DNA of 49,818 nt from Fibrobacter sp. UBA4309. Its GTDB lineage: Bacteria > Fibrobacterota > Fibrobacteria > Fibrobacterales > Fibrobacteraceae. A program made the position numbers and the translations under genes. The notes beneath the pieces are model-generated. The model had not been told where the DNA came from. It saw only the letters and a list, made by a program, of their open reading frames with translations, and did no database searches. Positions 7,184-16,487 of this stretch are shown here, piece after piece (the first letter of the stretch is position 1; each line of letters opens with the position of its first letter). The stretch is taken from positions 1 through 49,818 of the forward strand of contig NZ_DGUN01000082.1 in assembly GCF_002395745.1 (NCBI RefSeq), read 5' to 3'.

Positions 7184-9015
7184 ACAAGAATACTATTATC
7201 GGTTCCGTTTTGATGGCCGTAATCGTCATCTGGTGGATGACCATGAATTCCGCCAATGCCGAGGCCCAGGCTGCAGCCAAGGCTAAGGCCAAGGAAGCCG
7301 CCGCTGCCGAAGCTGCCCAGTCGCAGCCTTCCGGCGAACTTGTCCTTCCGGACGAGAAGCCCGAAGTGAAGGCTCCTCCGGTTCTCGGAGCCCCGGTTGT
7401 TGCCGATTCCGCTACGGCTGATTCCGTAGCCACCGACTCTACCGTTGCCGCCGACAGCGCTGCCCAGCCTGCTCCGGTTGCCCCGCGTACGGTGACCGTC
7501 GAGACGGATAAGTTCATCATGACCCTCGACAACAGGGGCGGCAGGATCCGCAGCGTTATCGCGAAGGCCCTCGCCGACAGCGCCGGCAAGTTCCCGGAAC
7601 TCATCCAGGATACGCTCCGTGGCGCCCTCGATTTGAAACTCGGCAATGCCGACTTGAGCGATGTGCTCTTTGCCGTGGACGCTCCGGAATGGATTACCGT
7701 AGATGCGGACACGAGCGTGCAGTTTGTCTTTGAAGATGCCGGCAAGAACAAGGTTATCCGCAGCTACGCCTTTACCAAGACGGGCGTCTCCGTGCGCCAG
7801 ACGAACAAGTTCGAAGGATTCCGCCCGGCAGAATACGAACTGAGCTGGAAGGGCGGCATGAAGGAAACCGAAGAGCTCCCGAAAGGCAAGAGCTTTGGCG
7901 GGGCAAGCTACTTCTTTAGCGAAGTCATCTTCAACAATTCCGAAAACGTGGAACGCGAAACGGTCCGCGATGCCGAAACGTTCAAGAACGACCGCCTGGT
8001 GTGGGCGGGCTTGCGTCGCAAGTATATCGCCATGTCCGTCCAGTTCGACAAGCCCATCCCGGCAACCTTGCAGACGAAGTTCATGAAGGTCGAAGATGAC
8101 GAGAAGGATCCGGGTACCTACCAGATTGCCTTGACGGACAACCTCCGCGGTGATTCGCTCAGTTACGAGTTCATGGTCCTCCCGCTGCAGTGGGACGAAA
8201 TCGAGGCTTTGGGTAAGGACTACGAAAAGGTTATCGTCAGCGGATGGACCTGGTGCGGCGCCAACGTCTGGTTCGTGTGGATTTGCAAGATGCTTCTCAA
8301 GTTGCTGAAGCTGTTCTATGCGCTTATCCCGAACTACGGCGTGGCCATCATCCTCGTGACGTTTATCGTCCGCGGCATTACGACCCCGTTTACCGTGAAG
8401 CAGCTGAAGTCTACCCGCGGCATGGCCAAGCTCAAACCGCAGATTGACGAAATCAACGTGAAGTACCGTACCGACCCGCAGAAAAAGCAGGCGGCCATAA
8501 TGGAGCTCTATAGCAAGAACAACATCAACCCGCTGGCCAGCTGCACGGGCGGATGCCTCCCGATGATTATCCAGATGCCGATTTTCATGGGCCTCTTCTT
8601 TGTCCTGGGCCGCGCCATGGAACTCCGCGGTATGCCCGCCTTCCTGTGGATATCGGACTTGAGCAAGAGCGACGTGGTCTGGAGCGGTTTCAGTATCCCG
8701 TTCGTCATGCCTGCCGGCTTGGCGATTCTCCCGTGGATCATGGTGGTGACGACATATTTCCAGACGAAGGTCACGATGAGCGGCAGCGCCGGCATGGATC
8801 CTGCACAGCAGAAGATGATGGTGTGGATGATGCCCGCGATGATGTTCTTCTTCAGCGCCGTGATGCCTTCGGGTCTTGTGCTCTACTGGATTATCTCGAA
8901 TATCTGGAGCATTGTCCAGTACAAGGTCATCAACCGCAACCTCGTGCCGGCTACGGCTTCTTCCAAGCTTAACGGCAAGGAAGTGAAGGACGCGGAAATC
9001 GTAAAGAAGAAATAG
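7180..9015 (+). CDS. yidC: yidC, membrane protein insertase (Oxa1/Alb3 family)
   Basis: A 611-residue insertase that folds and inserts inner-membrane proteins alone or with Sec. Residues 4-20 form the first membrane helix. They are followed by an Ala/Lys/Glu-rich then Asp/Ser/Ala-rich linker (about 24-105), unusually long, and a periplasmic beta-sandwich domain (about 105-345). The conserved five-helix core follows (about 355-585), including GGCLPMIIQMPIFMGLFFV, the cytoplasmic hairpin KQLKSTRGMAKLKPQI and ALYW-like LVLYWIISNIWSI. The tail is Lys-rich. The gram-negative layout fits a didermic bacterium. It overlaps yidD by 4 bases and ends 9 bases before a convergent gene with no visible terminator. 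Confidence 0.95.
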   Translation: MNKNTIIGSVLMAVIVIWWMTMNSANAEAQAAAKAKAKEAAAAEAAQSQPSGELVLPDEKPEVKAPPVLGAPVVADSATADSVATDSTVAADSAAQPAPVAPRTVTVETDKFIMTLDNRGGRIRSVIAKALADSAGKFPELIQDTLRGALDLKLGNADLSDVLFAVDAPEWITVDADTSVQFVFEDAGKNKVIRSYAFTKTGVSVRQTNKFEGFRPAEYELSWKGGMKETEELPKGKSFGGASYFFSEVIFNNSENVERETVRDAETFKNDRLVWAGLRRKYIAMSVQFDKPIPATLQTKFMKVEDDEKDPGTYQIALTDNLRGDSLSYEFMVLPLQWDEIEALGKDYEKVIVSGWTWCGANVWFVWICKMLLKLLKLFYALIPNYGVAIILVTFIVRGITTPFTVKQLKSTRGMAKLKPQIDEINVKYRTDPQKKQAAIMELYSKNNINPLASCTGGCLPMIIQMPIFMGLFFVLGRAMELRGMPAFLWISDLSKSDVVWSGFSIPFVMPAGLAILPWIMVVTTYFQTKVTMSGSAGMDPAQQKMMVWMMPAMMFFFSAVMPSGLVLYWIISNIWSIVQYKVINRNLVPATASSKLNGKEVKDAEIVKKK

Positions 9016-9024
9016 TTCGGCTCG

Positions 9025-9900
9025 TCAGTGCTTCTTGAATTTGTCGAGAAGCCGCTTGGCGGGGAAGCCGGCCAGCTGGAAGGTCTTTTCCCAGGCGAAG
9101 TCACGAACACGATCTATGAGGCTGTCCTCGCAACGGGGCAGCCATTCTTTTTTGAAGTCGGGTGCGAACCCCGCCTTTTCGATCAGGGCGTGGTAGTTCT
9201 CGTTCAGGGCGTCGTAGGCGTGATAACGCACGAAGTGCTTTTTCTCTTCGTAGCTGAAACGGCGCTGTAGCAGTTTGCGTTTGATAAAGCCCGCTCCCTG
9301 CTCGATGAGTTCCCTGTAGGCGAAAAAGACGGGGCGTTCCGTATGGTATAGCGATTCCATCCGAACGTCCGCTTCGGCGAATTTTTCGCTGAGTCCGACT
9401 TCTAGGCGGCGCGTCACGTCGTAGAATTCGGTCTGTTCCGGGGTCTCGAAGATATGCATGAAGAATACGCCCAATGCCGCGGGCTTCATGTAGAGGAAAA
9501 ACGACTGCAGGTGCGGCGCGAATTCGTCGTTGGACGTGAGCGATATGACGTCGGCGGGGCTCTCTTCGGCTCGTTGGAAGTATTCCTCGAACTTGTCCCG
9601 GTAATAGACGACGGAATCGTTGATGAGCAGCAGGCGCTCGATGTTTTCGTTTTCGGAATTGCTGATGGCCTGCATGTGCAGGTAGCGCCTCCACATGCCG
9701 AAATCATAGCCGTGGTTCTGCGTGAGGAACAGTTCGATGTTGTTGTCGGCGAGGAACTCGTAAGTCTTTTGCGATAGCTTCCGCTCGTTGGTCAGCAGAA
9801 CGACCTTGAAATCGGTCTTGGCCAAGTGGCCAAGCGCATAGCGTACGTAGCCCGGAATCTCTTCGCCTTCCTGGTAGCTTGCGTACAGTGCGATTTTCAT
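9025..9900 (-). CDS. RgpF-like glycosyltransferase (rhamnan synthesis F family)
   Basis: A 291-residue protein. The family signature is visible: KIALYASY at the N-terminus, then NHGYDFGMWRRYL (about 67-79) and LLLINDSVVYY (about 93-103), as in RgpF and related polysaccharide glycosyltransferases. It likely adds sugars to a surface glycan or O-antigen-like chain; the sugar cannot be deduced. The ATG at 9900 has AGGACG 5-8 bases upstream. It follows rnr by 17 bases, so it probably shares the plsC-rnr transcript. No other polysaccharide gene is adjacent. Confidence 0.7.
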   Translation of the reverse strand: MKIALYASYQEGEEIPGYVRYALGHLAKTDFKVVLLTNERKLSQKTYEFLADNNIELFLTQNHGYDFGMWRRYLHMQAISNSENENIERLLLINDSVVYYRDKFEEYFQRAEESPADVISLTSNDEFAPHLQSFFLYMKPAALGVFFMHIFETPEQTEFYDVTRRLEVGLSEKFAEADVRMESLYHTERPVFFAYRELIEQGAGFIKRKLLQRRFSYEEKKHFVRYHAYDALNENYHALIEKAGFAPDFKKEWLPRCEDSLIDRVRDFAWEKTFQLAGFPAKRLLDKFKKH

Positions 9901-9917
9901 GGGCGTCCTGGCCATGC

Positions 9918-12203
9918 CTAGCGCCTTCTGCCGCGACCTTTCTTACCGCGGGAATCGTTGCGGGAACTGCTGCGGGAATCGCCGCGTGAATTGCCGCGCC
10001 CGCGGTCGGCGAACTGGGCCTTGCGGCGTTGCTCGCGGTTGCGCTTGACGGGCTGGTACTCGGGCTCAAAATCGTCCCCGTCAAATTCGTCGGGCTGGCT
10101 CAGGTAACCGAGGGCTTCCGCGGCGGCAGCACGGTCGGCGCGTTCTTCCTTGCGGTGCTCGCCCTGACGGCGCTTCTTCGGTTCGCTGCTAAGCTTTTCC
10201 AAAATGCTGAAGTCGGCCTGGCCGCGCAGCGGGTCCACGCGCAACAGGCGCACCAGGACCTTGTCGCCACGGCGGAAAGTGCGTCCGCTCTTCTTGCCGA
10301 AGGCGAGTCCCTGGTCGGGATTGAAAACGTAGAAGTCTTCGCCGACGATGTCGCGGAAACGTACGAGGCCTTCTGCGATCGGGTCGGCGATGGAGACGTA
10401 GATGCCCCATTCCTCGATGCCCGTGACGGTCGCTTCGAAGTCGTCGCCGACATGGCTCTTCAAAATCCAGCAGCTGCACACCTTGATGGAGATGCGTTCC
10501 ACTTTCATGTTCTTGATTTCGTTTGTCGAAATCAGGTCGCAAACTTCGATGACGCTGTTCGCGCGTTCGGCGTTGATTTCCTTGCCCTTGCGCGCAAGTT
10601 CACGATGGCACCAGAGGTCGGCGTAACGGCGGATAGGCGAGGTAAAGTGGCTGTAGTCTTGCCAGTTCAATGCAAAGTGCCCGAAGCTGTTGCTGTCGTA
10701 GTGGGCTTTCTGCATACTGCGCAAGATGCGGTTCATCAGGGTTTCGTCGTCGCCGGCGCGCTTCACCAGGTGCTGGTACAGCTTGAAGGCGACCGGGTTC
10801 AGGTTCGTGTCGCCGCGCCTCGGCTTGCCCAGGTCGCGCAGCATCACGGGCGAATCCTTGAACAGGTCCGGATACATGTAGTACAGCTCCATGATGTCCT
10901 TGGTATCGGGAGCTTCGTGGATACGGTAGATTCCCTGCAGCTTGCGCTTCAGGAGTTCCTTGGCGCAGCAGTTGTTCGCGATGAGCATGCATTCCTCGAC
11001 CCACGAATTGCTTTCGTCAGTCTCGCGCGGTATAATTTTCACGGGTTCGCCCTTCTCGTCGAACTGGCAGCCGTATTCGGTACTCTTGAATTCGAGCAGG
11101 CCTTCCTTGCTGCGGTTCTTCTTGAGCATCGCAGTCACCTCGGCGAGCGCCTTGATGGAATCGTCGCCGGCTTCCATCATCTGCACTGCCTCGCGGTAGG
11201 TGATGCCCTTCGATACGTTCACGATGCTGCGGTGAAAATCCCAGCTGAGCACGTTCGCGTTCTTGTCGAGTTCCATCATGCATGTGAAGGCGCAGCGGTC
11301 CACTCCCTGGTGCAGGCTGCACACGCCGCTCGAAAGCTTTTCGGGGAGCATGGGCACGGCTGTCCACGGCAGGTACTGCGTGTAGCTGCGTTCCAGGGCT
11401 TCTTCGTCGAGGTCACTGCCTTCGGGTACGTAGTAGCTCACGTCGGCGATATGCACGCCGAGCCTGTAGCCGCTGGCCGTACGTTCCACGCTGATGGCGT
11501 CGTCGTGGTCCATGGCGCCATCGGGGTCGATGCAGAGCACGTCGAGCTTGCGGTAATCGACGCGTCCCTTGAAGTCCTTCGCAGAAGGTTCCTTGATGCC
11601 TTCCACGAATTTCTTGATGGCGGGGGAGAAGTCCTTGGGGAGGTTGGCCTCTTCCATGAACTTCGTCTTGACTTCGTCCCAGGTGACGTTGAGCGCGTCG
11701 GCGGAGTGGTCCACCTTCGCCAAATAGCTGTGCTTGAGTTTCGGGTGCGGGTACAGCGTGAAGTTGATGGTCTCGCCTTCTTTGCCCGGGGCCTGGCGGC
11801 GGTGGCACATCTCGTATACCTTTCCGGTATCGATTTCGTGGACTTCCCATTTTTCTTCATCAAGCTGGTGCAAGATGCCGCGCTTGACGCGGGTCTCGTT
11901 GTCCTTGCCGGTCTGCCTGCGGCTGCGTGCGCCGGGACGGCGGTTGTCTTCGATGCCCTGCTCCGCGAACTTGCGGCGGCGTTTCTCGTTTTTCTCTTCC
12001 AGCGGTTCTCCGTCACCCAATTGGTATTCCTTGTGGCTGGTGCGCTTCAACAGTCCGCGTTCCACCATGTCGGCGAGCATCTGCTTGAAAGCCATCTTCT
12101 GCTTCTTGGGAAGTCCGAGCGCGCCGCGCAACTGGCTCCCGACCATCGGTTCGTCTCGGAGTATCGCAATAATCTGTTCTTCGCTAGGTAAATGCTGAGC
12201 CAT
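9918..12203 (-). CDS. rnr: rnr, ribonuclease R (RNase II/R family exoribonuclease)
   Basis: A 761-residue 3'-to-5' exoribonuclease that degrades structured RNA. The N-terminal winged-helix region (about 1-62) is followed by a basic linker and cold-shock-like domains (about 105-205). The RNB catalytic domain has the metal-binding motif IDPDGAMDHDDA (225-236) and YTQYLP, and ends near the HFTSPIRRYADL segment. An S1 domain (about 585-670) precedes a Lys/Arg/Ser-rich tail, as is usual for RNase R. It begins 1 base after the plsC stop. The ATG at 12203 starts the winged helix. Confidence 0.92.
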   Translation of the reverse strand: MAQHLPSEEQIIAILRDEPMVGSQLRGALGLPKKQKMAFKQMLADMVERGLLKRTSHKEYQLGDGEPLEEKNEKRRRKFAEQGIEDNRRPGARSRRQTGKDNETRVKRGILHQLDEEKWEVHEIDTGKVYEMCHRRQAPGKEGETINFTLYPHPKLKHSYLAKVDHSADALNVTWDEVKTKFMEEANLPKDFSPAIKKFVEGIKEPSAKDFKGRVDYRKLDVLCIDPDGAMDHDDAISVERTASGYRLGVHIADVSYYVPEGSDLDEEALERSYTQYLPWTAVPMLPEKLSSGVCSLHQGVDRCAFTCMMELDKNANVLSWDFHRSIVNVSKGITYREAVQMMEAGDDSIKALAEVTAMLKKNRSKEGLLEFKSTEYGCQFDEKGEPVKIIPRETDESNSWVEECMLIANNCCAKELLKRKLQGIYRIHEAPDTKDIMELYYMYPDLFKDSPVMLRDLGKPRRGDTNLNPVAFKLYQHLVKRAGDDETLMNRILRSMQKAHYDSNSFGHFALNWQDYSHFTSPIRRYADLWCHRELARKGKEINAERANSVIEVCDLISTNEIKNMKVERISIKVCSCWILKSHVGDDFEATVTGIEEWGIYVSIADPIAEGLVRFRDIVGEDFYVFNPDQGLAFGKKSGRTFRRGDKVLVRLLRVDPLRGQADFSILEKLSSEPKKRRQGEHRKEERADRAAAAEALGYLSQPDEFDGDDFEPEYQPVKRNREQRRKAQFADRGRGNSRGDSRSSSRNDSRGKKGRGRRR

Positions 12204-12204
12204 A

Positions 12205-12978
12205 CTAGGCCTCCTTTGCTGTGCCGCTTGCGGCTTGCGCCTGGGCTAATTCCTGTTGCTTGTAGGGCATCGCGGATTCGATCAAATCGTGCATCTCGTC
12301 GCGCAGTTCGCCCATCGGCTTGTTTGCGTAGTCTTCGCCCTTCACCATCGGGTGTATAACCATCTTGACTTCGCCTCCGCGAATGGACCACTTGACCTTC
12401 GGGAGGATTTCACCCGTGTTCACGAGGGTGATGGGGAGAATGTCGAAATGCTGCTCCTTGGCCATGCGGAAAATCCCGTTTTGGAACTTGAGCATGTGGC
12501 CGTCCTCGGTGCGGTGGCCTTCGGGGAATACCGTGAAGTTGTATCCTTTCGCGATGCGTTCGGCGACCATCTTGCCCATGCCGGCGTTCTTGCGCGGGTC
12601 CTTGTGGACGGGAATGCAACCGATGGAACTGATGACCCATCCAAATACGGGAGCCTTCCATAGGCTTGCCTTTGCCATGAAGGCGGCATTGCCTATTGCG
12701 GGCCAGATGACGTTGATGTCGAGGAAACTCTGGTGGTTTGCCACGATGACGAACCCCTTGCGGCCCTTGGGAATGTTCTCTTCGCCTTCGATCTTGAGGG
12801 TGATATGGAACAGCTTGAAGGCGATGTGCGTAAAGAAGAACTGGCAGACGTTCGTGATTTCTTCCCTGTGGCCGCGGATGTAACCCTTGTAGATGATATA
12901 GGGGATGCCGAGGATTAACATGCCGGTAACGACGATGAGATAGTATAAAGTTGCAAGAAATGCACGATAAACAGACAT
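12205..12978 (-). CDS. plsC: plsC, 1-acyl-sn-glycerol-3-phosphate acyltransferase
   Basis: A 257-residue membrane acyltransferase that converts lysophosphatidate to phosphatidate. One membrane helix (about 9-30) is followed by the PlsC domain. The catalytic NHQSFLD (81-87) supplies the HX4D dyad, and FPEGHRT (151-157) is the glycerol-phosphate-binding motif. ATG 12978 is chosen because AGGA lies 5 bases upstream and the preceding in-frame residues look non-protein. It is packed against rnr with a 1-base gap, a possible operon of membrane lipid and RNA genes. Confidence 0.9.
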   Translation of the reverse strand: MSVYRAFLATLYYLIVVTGMLILGIPYIIYKGYIRGHREEITNVCQFFFTHIAFKLFHITLKIEGEENIPKGRKGFVIVANHQSFLDINVIWPAIGNAAFMAKASLWKAPVFGWVISSIGCIPVHKDPRKNAGMGKMVAERIAKGYNFTVFPEGHRTEDGHMLKFQNGIFRMAKEQHFDILPITLVNTGEILPKVKWSIRGGEVKMVIHPMVKGEDYANKPMGELRDEMHDLIESAMPYKQQELAQAQAASGTAKEA

Positions 12979-13040
12979 AGGATTCCTGGGGTTGATATCT
13001 ATGTCTATAATGTATATTTTTTGCGCGGAAAGGACAAACG

Positions 13041-14042
13041 CTACTTGATTTTCCACTCAAGTGTCTGGCCCGCGGCAAGCGGGACGACGCCGTTCACCAC
13101 GAGGGGGACTGTCCATGCTTCTTTCACGACCTCGATCTGCTTTGTGGTGCGCGGAATGCCGTAGAAATCGGCTCCGAAACCGGCGATAAAATTCGCTAGC
13201 TTGTCCAGGTGCCCGGCCTTCTCGAATTCCTGTACCAACAGCGGGATGGCCACGGGAGCGCTGTAGACGCCCGCCGCCCCGCACGGACATTCCTTCTTGC
13301 CCAGCTGGTGCGGGGCGGAGTCCGTGCCGAGAAAGAACTTCGGGTTGCCGCTGAAGGCGGCTTCGCGGATTGCGGCACGGTCTTCAGGCCGCTTCGGCAA
13401 GGGCTTGCAGAAGTGGTGCGGCCTGAGGGCGTCTCCGACGATGTCGTCGAGAGTCATCATCAGGTGGTGCACCGTGAAGGTGGCCGCCACGTTTGCGGGC
13501 AGGCGCTTTACCGCCTCGACCGACTTTGCGGAACTCAAGTGCTCAAAGACGATTTTCAGCTTTGGGAACTTTGCGGTGAGCGTTTCCACGCGCTTGATAA
13601 ATGCGGGTTCGCGGTCCAGGCAGAACTCGCCCGGTTCCTCGCCGTGTACGCACAGCACGAGTCCGAGCTTTTCCATCATGGCGACCACGGGGAAAACGGC
13701 TTCAAAGTCACTGATGCCGTCGGCGCTGTTCGTGGTGACGCCCGCGGGGTAGTACTTGCCTGCGACAACACCCACAGCCATCATGTCCTTCAGATCTTGT
13801 TCTGTGTAGTTCGGGTTCAGCTTGAACGTCATGAGCGGTTCAAAGTCCGGACGCACGCTTTTTGCCGCGTCCATAATCTGCGCCTTGTATTCGGCAATCG
13901 CCTTCGCGGAAGTCATCGCGGGGACGGTGTTCGGCATGATGATGGCACGCCCGAACTGGCTGACAAGGTCGCGTACGTAACCGGGCATGAGTTCGCCCTG
14001 GCGCAGGTGGGCATGGAAGTCGTCTGGAAGGGGGAGAAACAT
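13041..14042 (-). CDS. pyrC: pyrC, dihydroorotase (E. coli-type)
   Basis: A 333-residue enzyme that closes carbamoyl aspartate to dihydroorotate in pyrimidine synthesis. All active-site elements are present: HAHLR (His10, His12), the carbamylated Lys in GKYYPAGVTTN (Lys96), VHGE (His133), FEH (His168) and GTDSAPH (Asp241). Length fits the class II family. AAAGGAA precedes the ATG. The upstream gap holds the heptamer array at 14091-14153, about 50-110 bases before the start. Confidence 0.95.
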   Translation of the reverse strand: MFLPLPDDFHAHLRQGELMPGYVRDLVSQFGRAIIMPNTVPAMTSAKAIAEYKAQIMDAAKSVRPDFEPLMTFKLNPNYTEQDLKDMMAVGVVAGKYYPAGVTTNSADGISDFEAVFPVVAMMEKLGLVLCVHGEEPGEFCLDREPAFIKRVETLTAKFPKLKIVFEHLSSAKSVEAVKRLPANVAATFTVHHLMMTLDDIVGDALRPHHFCKPLPKRPEDRAAIREAAFSGNPKFFLGTDSAPHQLGKKECPCGAAGVYSAPVAIPLLVQEFEKAGHLDKLANFIAGFGADFYGIPRTTKQIEVVKEAWTVPLVVNGVVPLAAGQTLEWKIK

Positions 14043-14090
14043 TGAAAATTCCTTTTTTGTGATACAATATAGGAACTAATGTGGGATGAT

Positions 14091-14153
14091 TGATAATTGA
14101 TGATTGATGATTGATGATTGATAATTATCCATTATCCATTATCAATTATACAT
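14091..14153. repeat. Heptanucleotide array, direct then inverted (nine 7-base units)
   Basis: Five units of TGATRAT (TGATAAT, three TGATGAT, TGATAAT) are followed directly by four units of TATCMAT type (two TATCCAT, TATCAAT, TATACAT). The second set is the reverse complement of the first class, so ATTGATAAT (14117-14125) can pair with ATTATCAAT (14138-14146). The array fills the 126-base gap between mlaF and pyrC. Confidence 0.75.
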
Positions 14154-14168
14154 TGTGCCGAAGGCGCT

Positions 14169-14981
14169 CTACCCGCTGGTGCGTAGGTCGCGGAACAGTT
14201 CCTTGGAAATGTCGTTGTTGGCATGGAGCCAGTAGTCGAAGGGATGGGGTTCCGTCAATTTTTTCTGGTACAAGAAACAAAGATTGCAACCCAGTTCCTT
14301 CGCTATCATCAGGTCGTGCGTGATGATGATGATGGACGTCTTGAACAGCGTACGCATGTTGTCGATAAGCGGCAAAAGGTTGCGGCGGTTGTAGTTGTCG
14401 AGCCCTGCGGTGGGTTCGTCCATTAAAAGTAGCTCCGGGTCCATGGCCCAGGAACGGGCGATGGCGACGCGCTTCTGCATGCCTACGCTCAGCTGGTGCG
14501 GGAAAAAGTTCGCAAAATCCCTGACGCGCATGAGGTCCATGGCCATGTTGATTTTTTCTTCGATTTCCTGGGCGGTTCCCTTTTTATGGTATCGCAACGG
14601 AAGGGCGATGTTGTCGCGTACGCGCAGGTTCGATATCAGGGCCCCGTTCTGGAAAACGAGCCCGACTTGCCTCTTGGCAATTTCGAGGGCGGTTTGCCTT
14701 TCCGGGGGAATATGCTCGCCAAAGTAGTACAGCTTCCCGGCGCTGGGACGGGCGATGCCGGCAATCACGCGCAGAAGGGCGCTCTTTCCTTGACCCGAAG
14801 GTCCGCCGATGCAAAGCGTCTCGCCGCGTTGCAGCACCAGGTTCGCTCCCGAAATGATTTCCCGGTCGTTGTCGCGCGTCTTGTCGAAAAACGAAAGCGA
14901 ACGCGGCATCGAGAACTTCGTGCCGGCAAGCCCCTGGAAAGACAGGTGGAGGTCTTCGATTCGTAGCGCTTCGTTGTTCAT
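14169..14981 (-). CDS. mlaF: mlaF-like ABC transporter ATP-binding protein (phospholipid trafficking)
   Basis: A 270-residue ATPase of the Mla/Ttg2A/TGD family that powers lipid movement across the envelope. The Walker A is GGPSGQGKSA (59-68), the signature is LSVGMQKR (164-171) and the Walker B is LLLMDEP (184-190), followed by TAGLD and a switch His in IIITHD. The signature's second Gly is Val (LSVGM instead of LSGGM). The ATG at 14981 shares one base with the mlaE stop (TGATG). No MCE-domain protein (MlaD) follows; the next gene is pyrC. Confidence 0.85.
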   Translation of the reverse strand: MNNEALRIEDLHLSFQGLAGTKFSMPRSLSFFDKTRDNDREIISGANLVLQRGETLCIGGPSGQGKSALLRVIAGIARPSAGKLYYFGEHIPPERQTALEIAKRQVGLVFQNGALISNLRVRDNIALPLRYHKKGTAQEIEEKINMAMDLMRVRDFANFFPHQLSVGMQKRVAIARSWAMDPELLLMDEPTAGLDNYNRRNLLPLIDNMRTLFKTSIIIITHDLMIAKELGCNLCFLYQKKLTEPHPFDYWLHANNDISKELFRDLRTSG

Positions 14982-15859
14982 CAGATAATCTTCGAAATTT
15001 CGTTGAAGTAGTCCAGGAAATAGAACAGGGAAAGAATCACGTCGGCACAAACGATATAGAAGAAGGACTTGATGACGGACTTGCCCGTAGCCTTCGGAAC
15101 CTGGCGGATGTCGCGCGGAATGTTCATGGCCTGGTAGCAGGCGTTCGTCGTAATAATGCAACCGAATACGATTGGCTTGATGACGATGAAGATGAAGTCC
15201 GTCATCGAAAGCGCCTTGAGGATTTCCGTCGAGAGGTAATCCCATGTCAACTGGAGGTTCAGCGCATTTCCGGTGATTGCGGTAAGGCCCTTGATGACAA
15301 GGTAACCGGCGCCGATGGCGCTACCGCTAAAGATAATGGTCATGATGAACGTGGCGATAGTCCCGCCGATAAGGCCCGGCATTACCAGGTAACGGATGGG
15401 GTCTACGCCCATAGTCGCCAGCGCGTCGACTTCGGAATCTATAACCATGCTCCCTACGTATGTCGTGAGCGAGGAACCGCTTCGGCCCGCGATAAGGAAC
15501 GCCGTGAGAATCGGCCCGAGTTCGCGGATGATCACCACCACCATGAGGTTTCCGACCACGTCGCTAAAGCCCATCTTGCCCATCATGGTCATGATTTCCA
15601 CGATGACGATGGTTCCGAAAAGGGTCGCCACCACGAAAAGGACGGGGAAGATTTCTACACCCGTAAAGAAGGTCTGCAAGATGATGTTCTTGGAGTCTGT
15701 CTTGAAACTGCGGCTGGCCGAGAAGATGGACGAGATTGCACGACAAAACAGCGCGACCTGTTGACCGATGGTCCGCTGGAGCAGGAACATGCCCATCTTG
15801 TGGAAGAACCTCCCCAAGACCGTGAGCTTCGTGATGTCGTTATTCGTGTATTGTTCCAT
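14981..15859 (-). CDS. mlaE: mlaE-like ABC transporter permease
   Basis: A 292-residue MlaE/YrbE-family permease. Several membrane segments are evident (about 65-90, 110-135, 165-205, 225-290). The conserved block VVVIIRELGPILTAFLIAGR followed by EVDALATMGVDP.RYLVMP is diagnostic. With MlaF it forms the membrane core of a phospholipid transporter that keeps outer-membrane asymmetry or supplies lipids. The start overlaps the end of engB by 20 bases and the stop shares one base with mlaF. Confidence 0.9.
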   Translation of the reverse strand: MEQYTNNDITKLTVLGRFFHKMGMFLLQRTIGQQVALFCRAISSIFSASRSFKTDSKNIILQTFFTGVEIFPVLFVVATLFGTIVIVEIMTMMGKMGFSDVVGNLMVVVIIRELGPILTAFLIAGRSGSSLTTYVGSMVIDSEVDALATMGVDPIRYLVMPGLIGGTIATFIMTIIFSGSAIGAGYLVIKGLTAITGNALNLQLTWDYLSTEILKALSMTDFIFIVIKPIVFGCIITTNACYQAMNIPRDIRQVPKATGKSVIKSFFYIVCADVILSLFYFLDYFNEISKII

Positions 15860-16487
15860 CAGTCTTGTCGACCAGCTCCTTTCCGTTTATCGCATCCAAG
15901 ATTTCTTGCCAAAGCGGTTCGAGGCCGTTTTTCTTGAATGAACTTACGCAAAGGGGCTTGACCGGCAGCGAAAGGCGTTCCTGGATCAACTTCAGGTTCT
16001 TCGCCAATTCCGACTGGTTCACCTTGTCCCGCTTACTGGCGATAACCAGGACTGGGCACCCCGTGGCACGGATACTTTCCACCGTTTCGATATCGATGGG
16101 CGTTCCTCCGTGGCGTATGTCCACCAAGTAGACAAGCCCACGCAAATCCTTGCACTTCTCCACGTAATCGCGGATAAAGTCAGACATTTCATCGCGTTTG
16201 GCGTTGCTCACCTTGGCAAAGCCTACACCTGGTAAATCTACAAGAAAAAACGCCTTGTTGATTCTAAAAAAATTAATTTCTCGCGTTTTTCCGGGGGTGG
16301 AGCTGGTTTTTACAAGATTTTTCTGCCCCGTCAGGGCGTTCAGCAGCGACGACTTGCCCACATTCGAACGTCCGAGGAACGCAACCTGCGGCAGCCTTTC
16401 GTTCGGAAGGCCTTTCAGCGATACTGCCGATTTGACGAATTCCGCGCTGAATATGGTAAAATCGCCGAATTTTACGGGGCTCATCAT
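15840..16487 (-). CDS. engB: engB (ysxC), ribosome-biogenesis GTPase
   Basis: A 215-residue TrmE-Era-EngA-EngB-Septin-family GTPase needed for large-subunit assembly. The G motifs are clear: G1 GRSNVGKSS (39-47), G2 TPGKT (64-68), G3 DLPGVG (84-89), and G4 as SKRD (151-154) where TKxD is usual. It overlaps the recR stop by 4 bases (ATGA) upstream and mlaE by 20 bases downstream, so it lies within a tightly packed minus-strand operon. Confidence 0.93.
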   Translation of the reverse strand: MMSPVKFGDFTIFSAEFVKSAVSLKGLPNERLPQVAFLGRSNVGKSSLLNALTGQKNLVKTSSTPGKTREINFFRINKAFFLVDLPGVGFAKVSNAKRDEMSDFIRDYVEKCKDLRGLVYLVDIRHGGTPIDIETVESIRATGCPVLVIASKRDKVNQSELAKNLKLIQERLSLPVKPLCVSSFKKNGLEPLWQEILDAINGKELVDKTDGTIHE

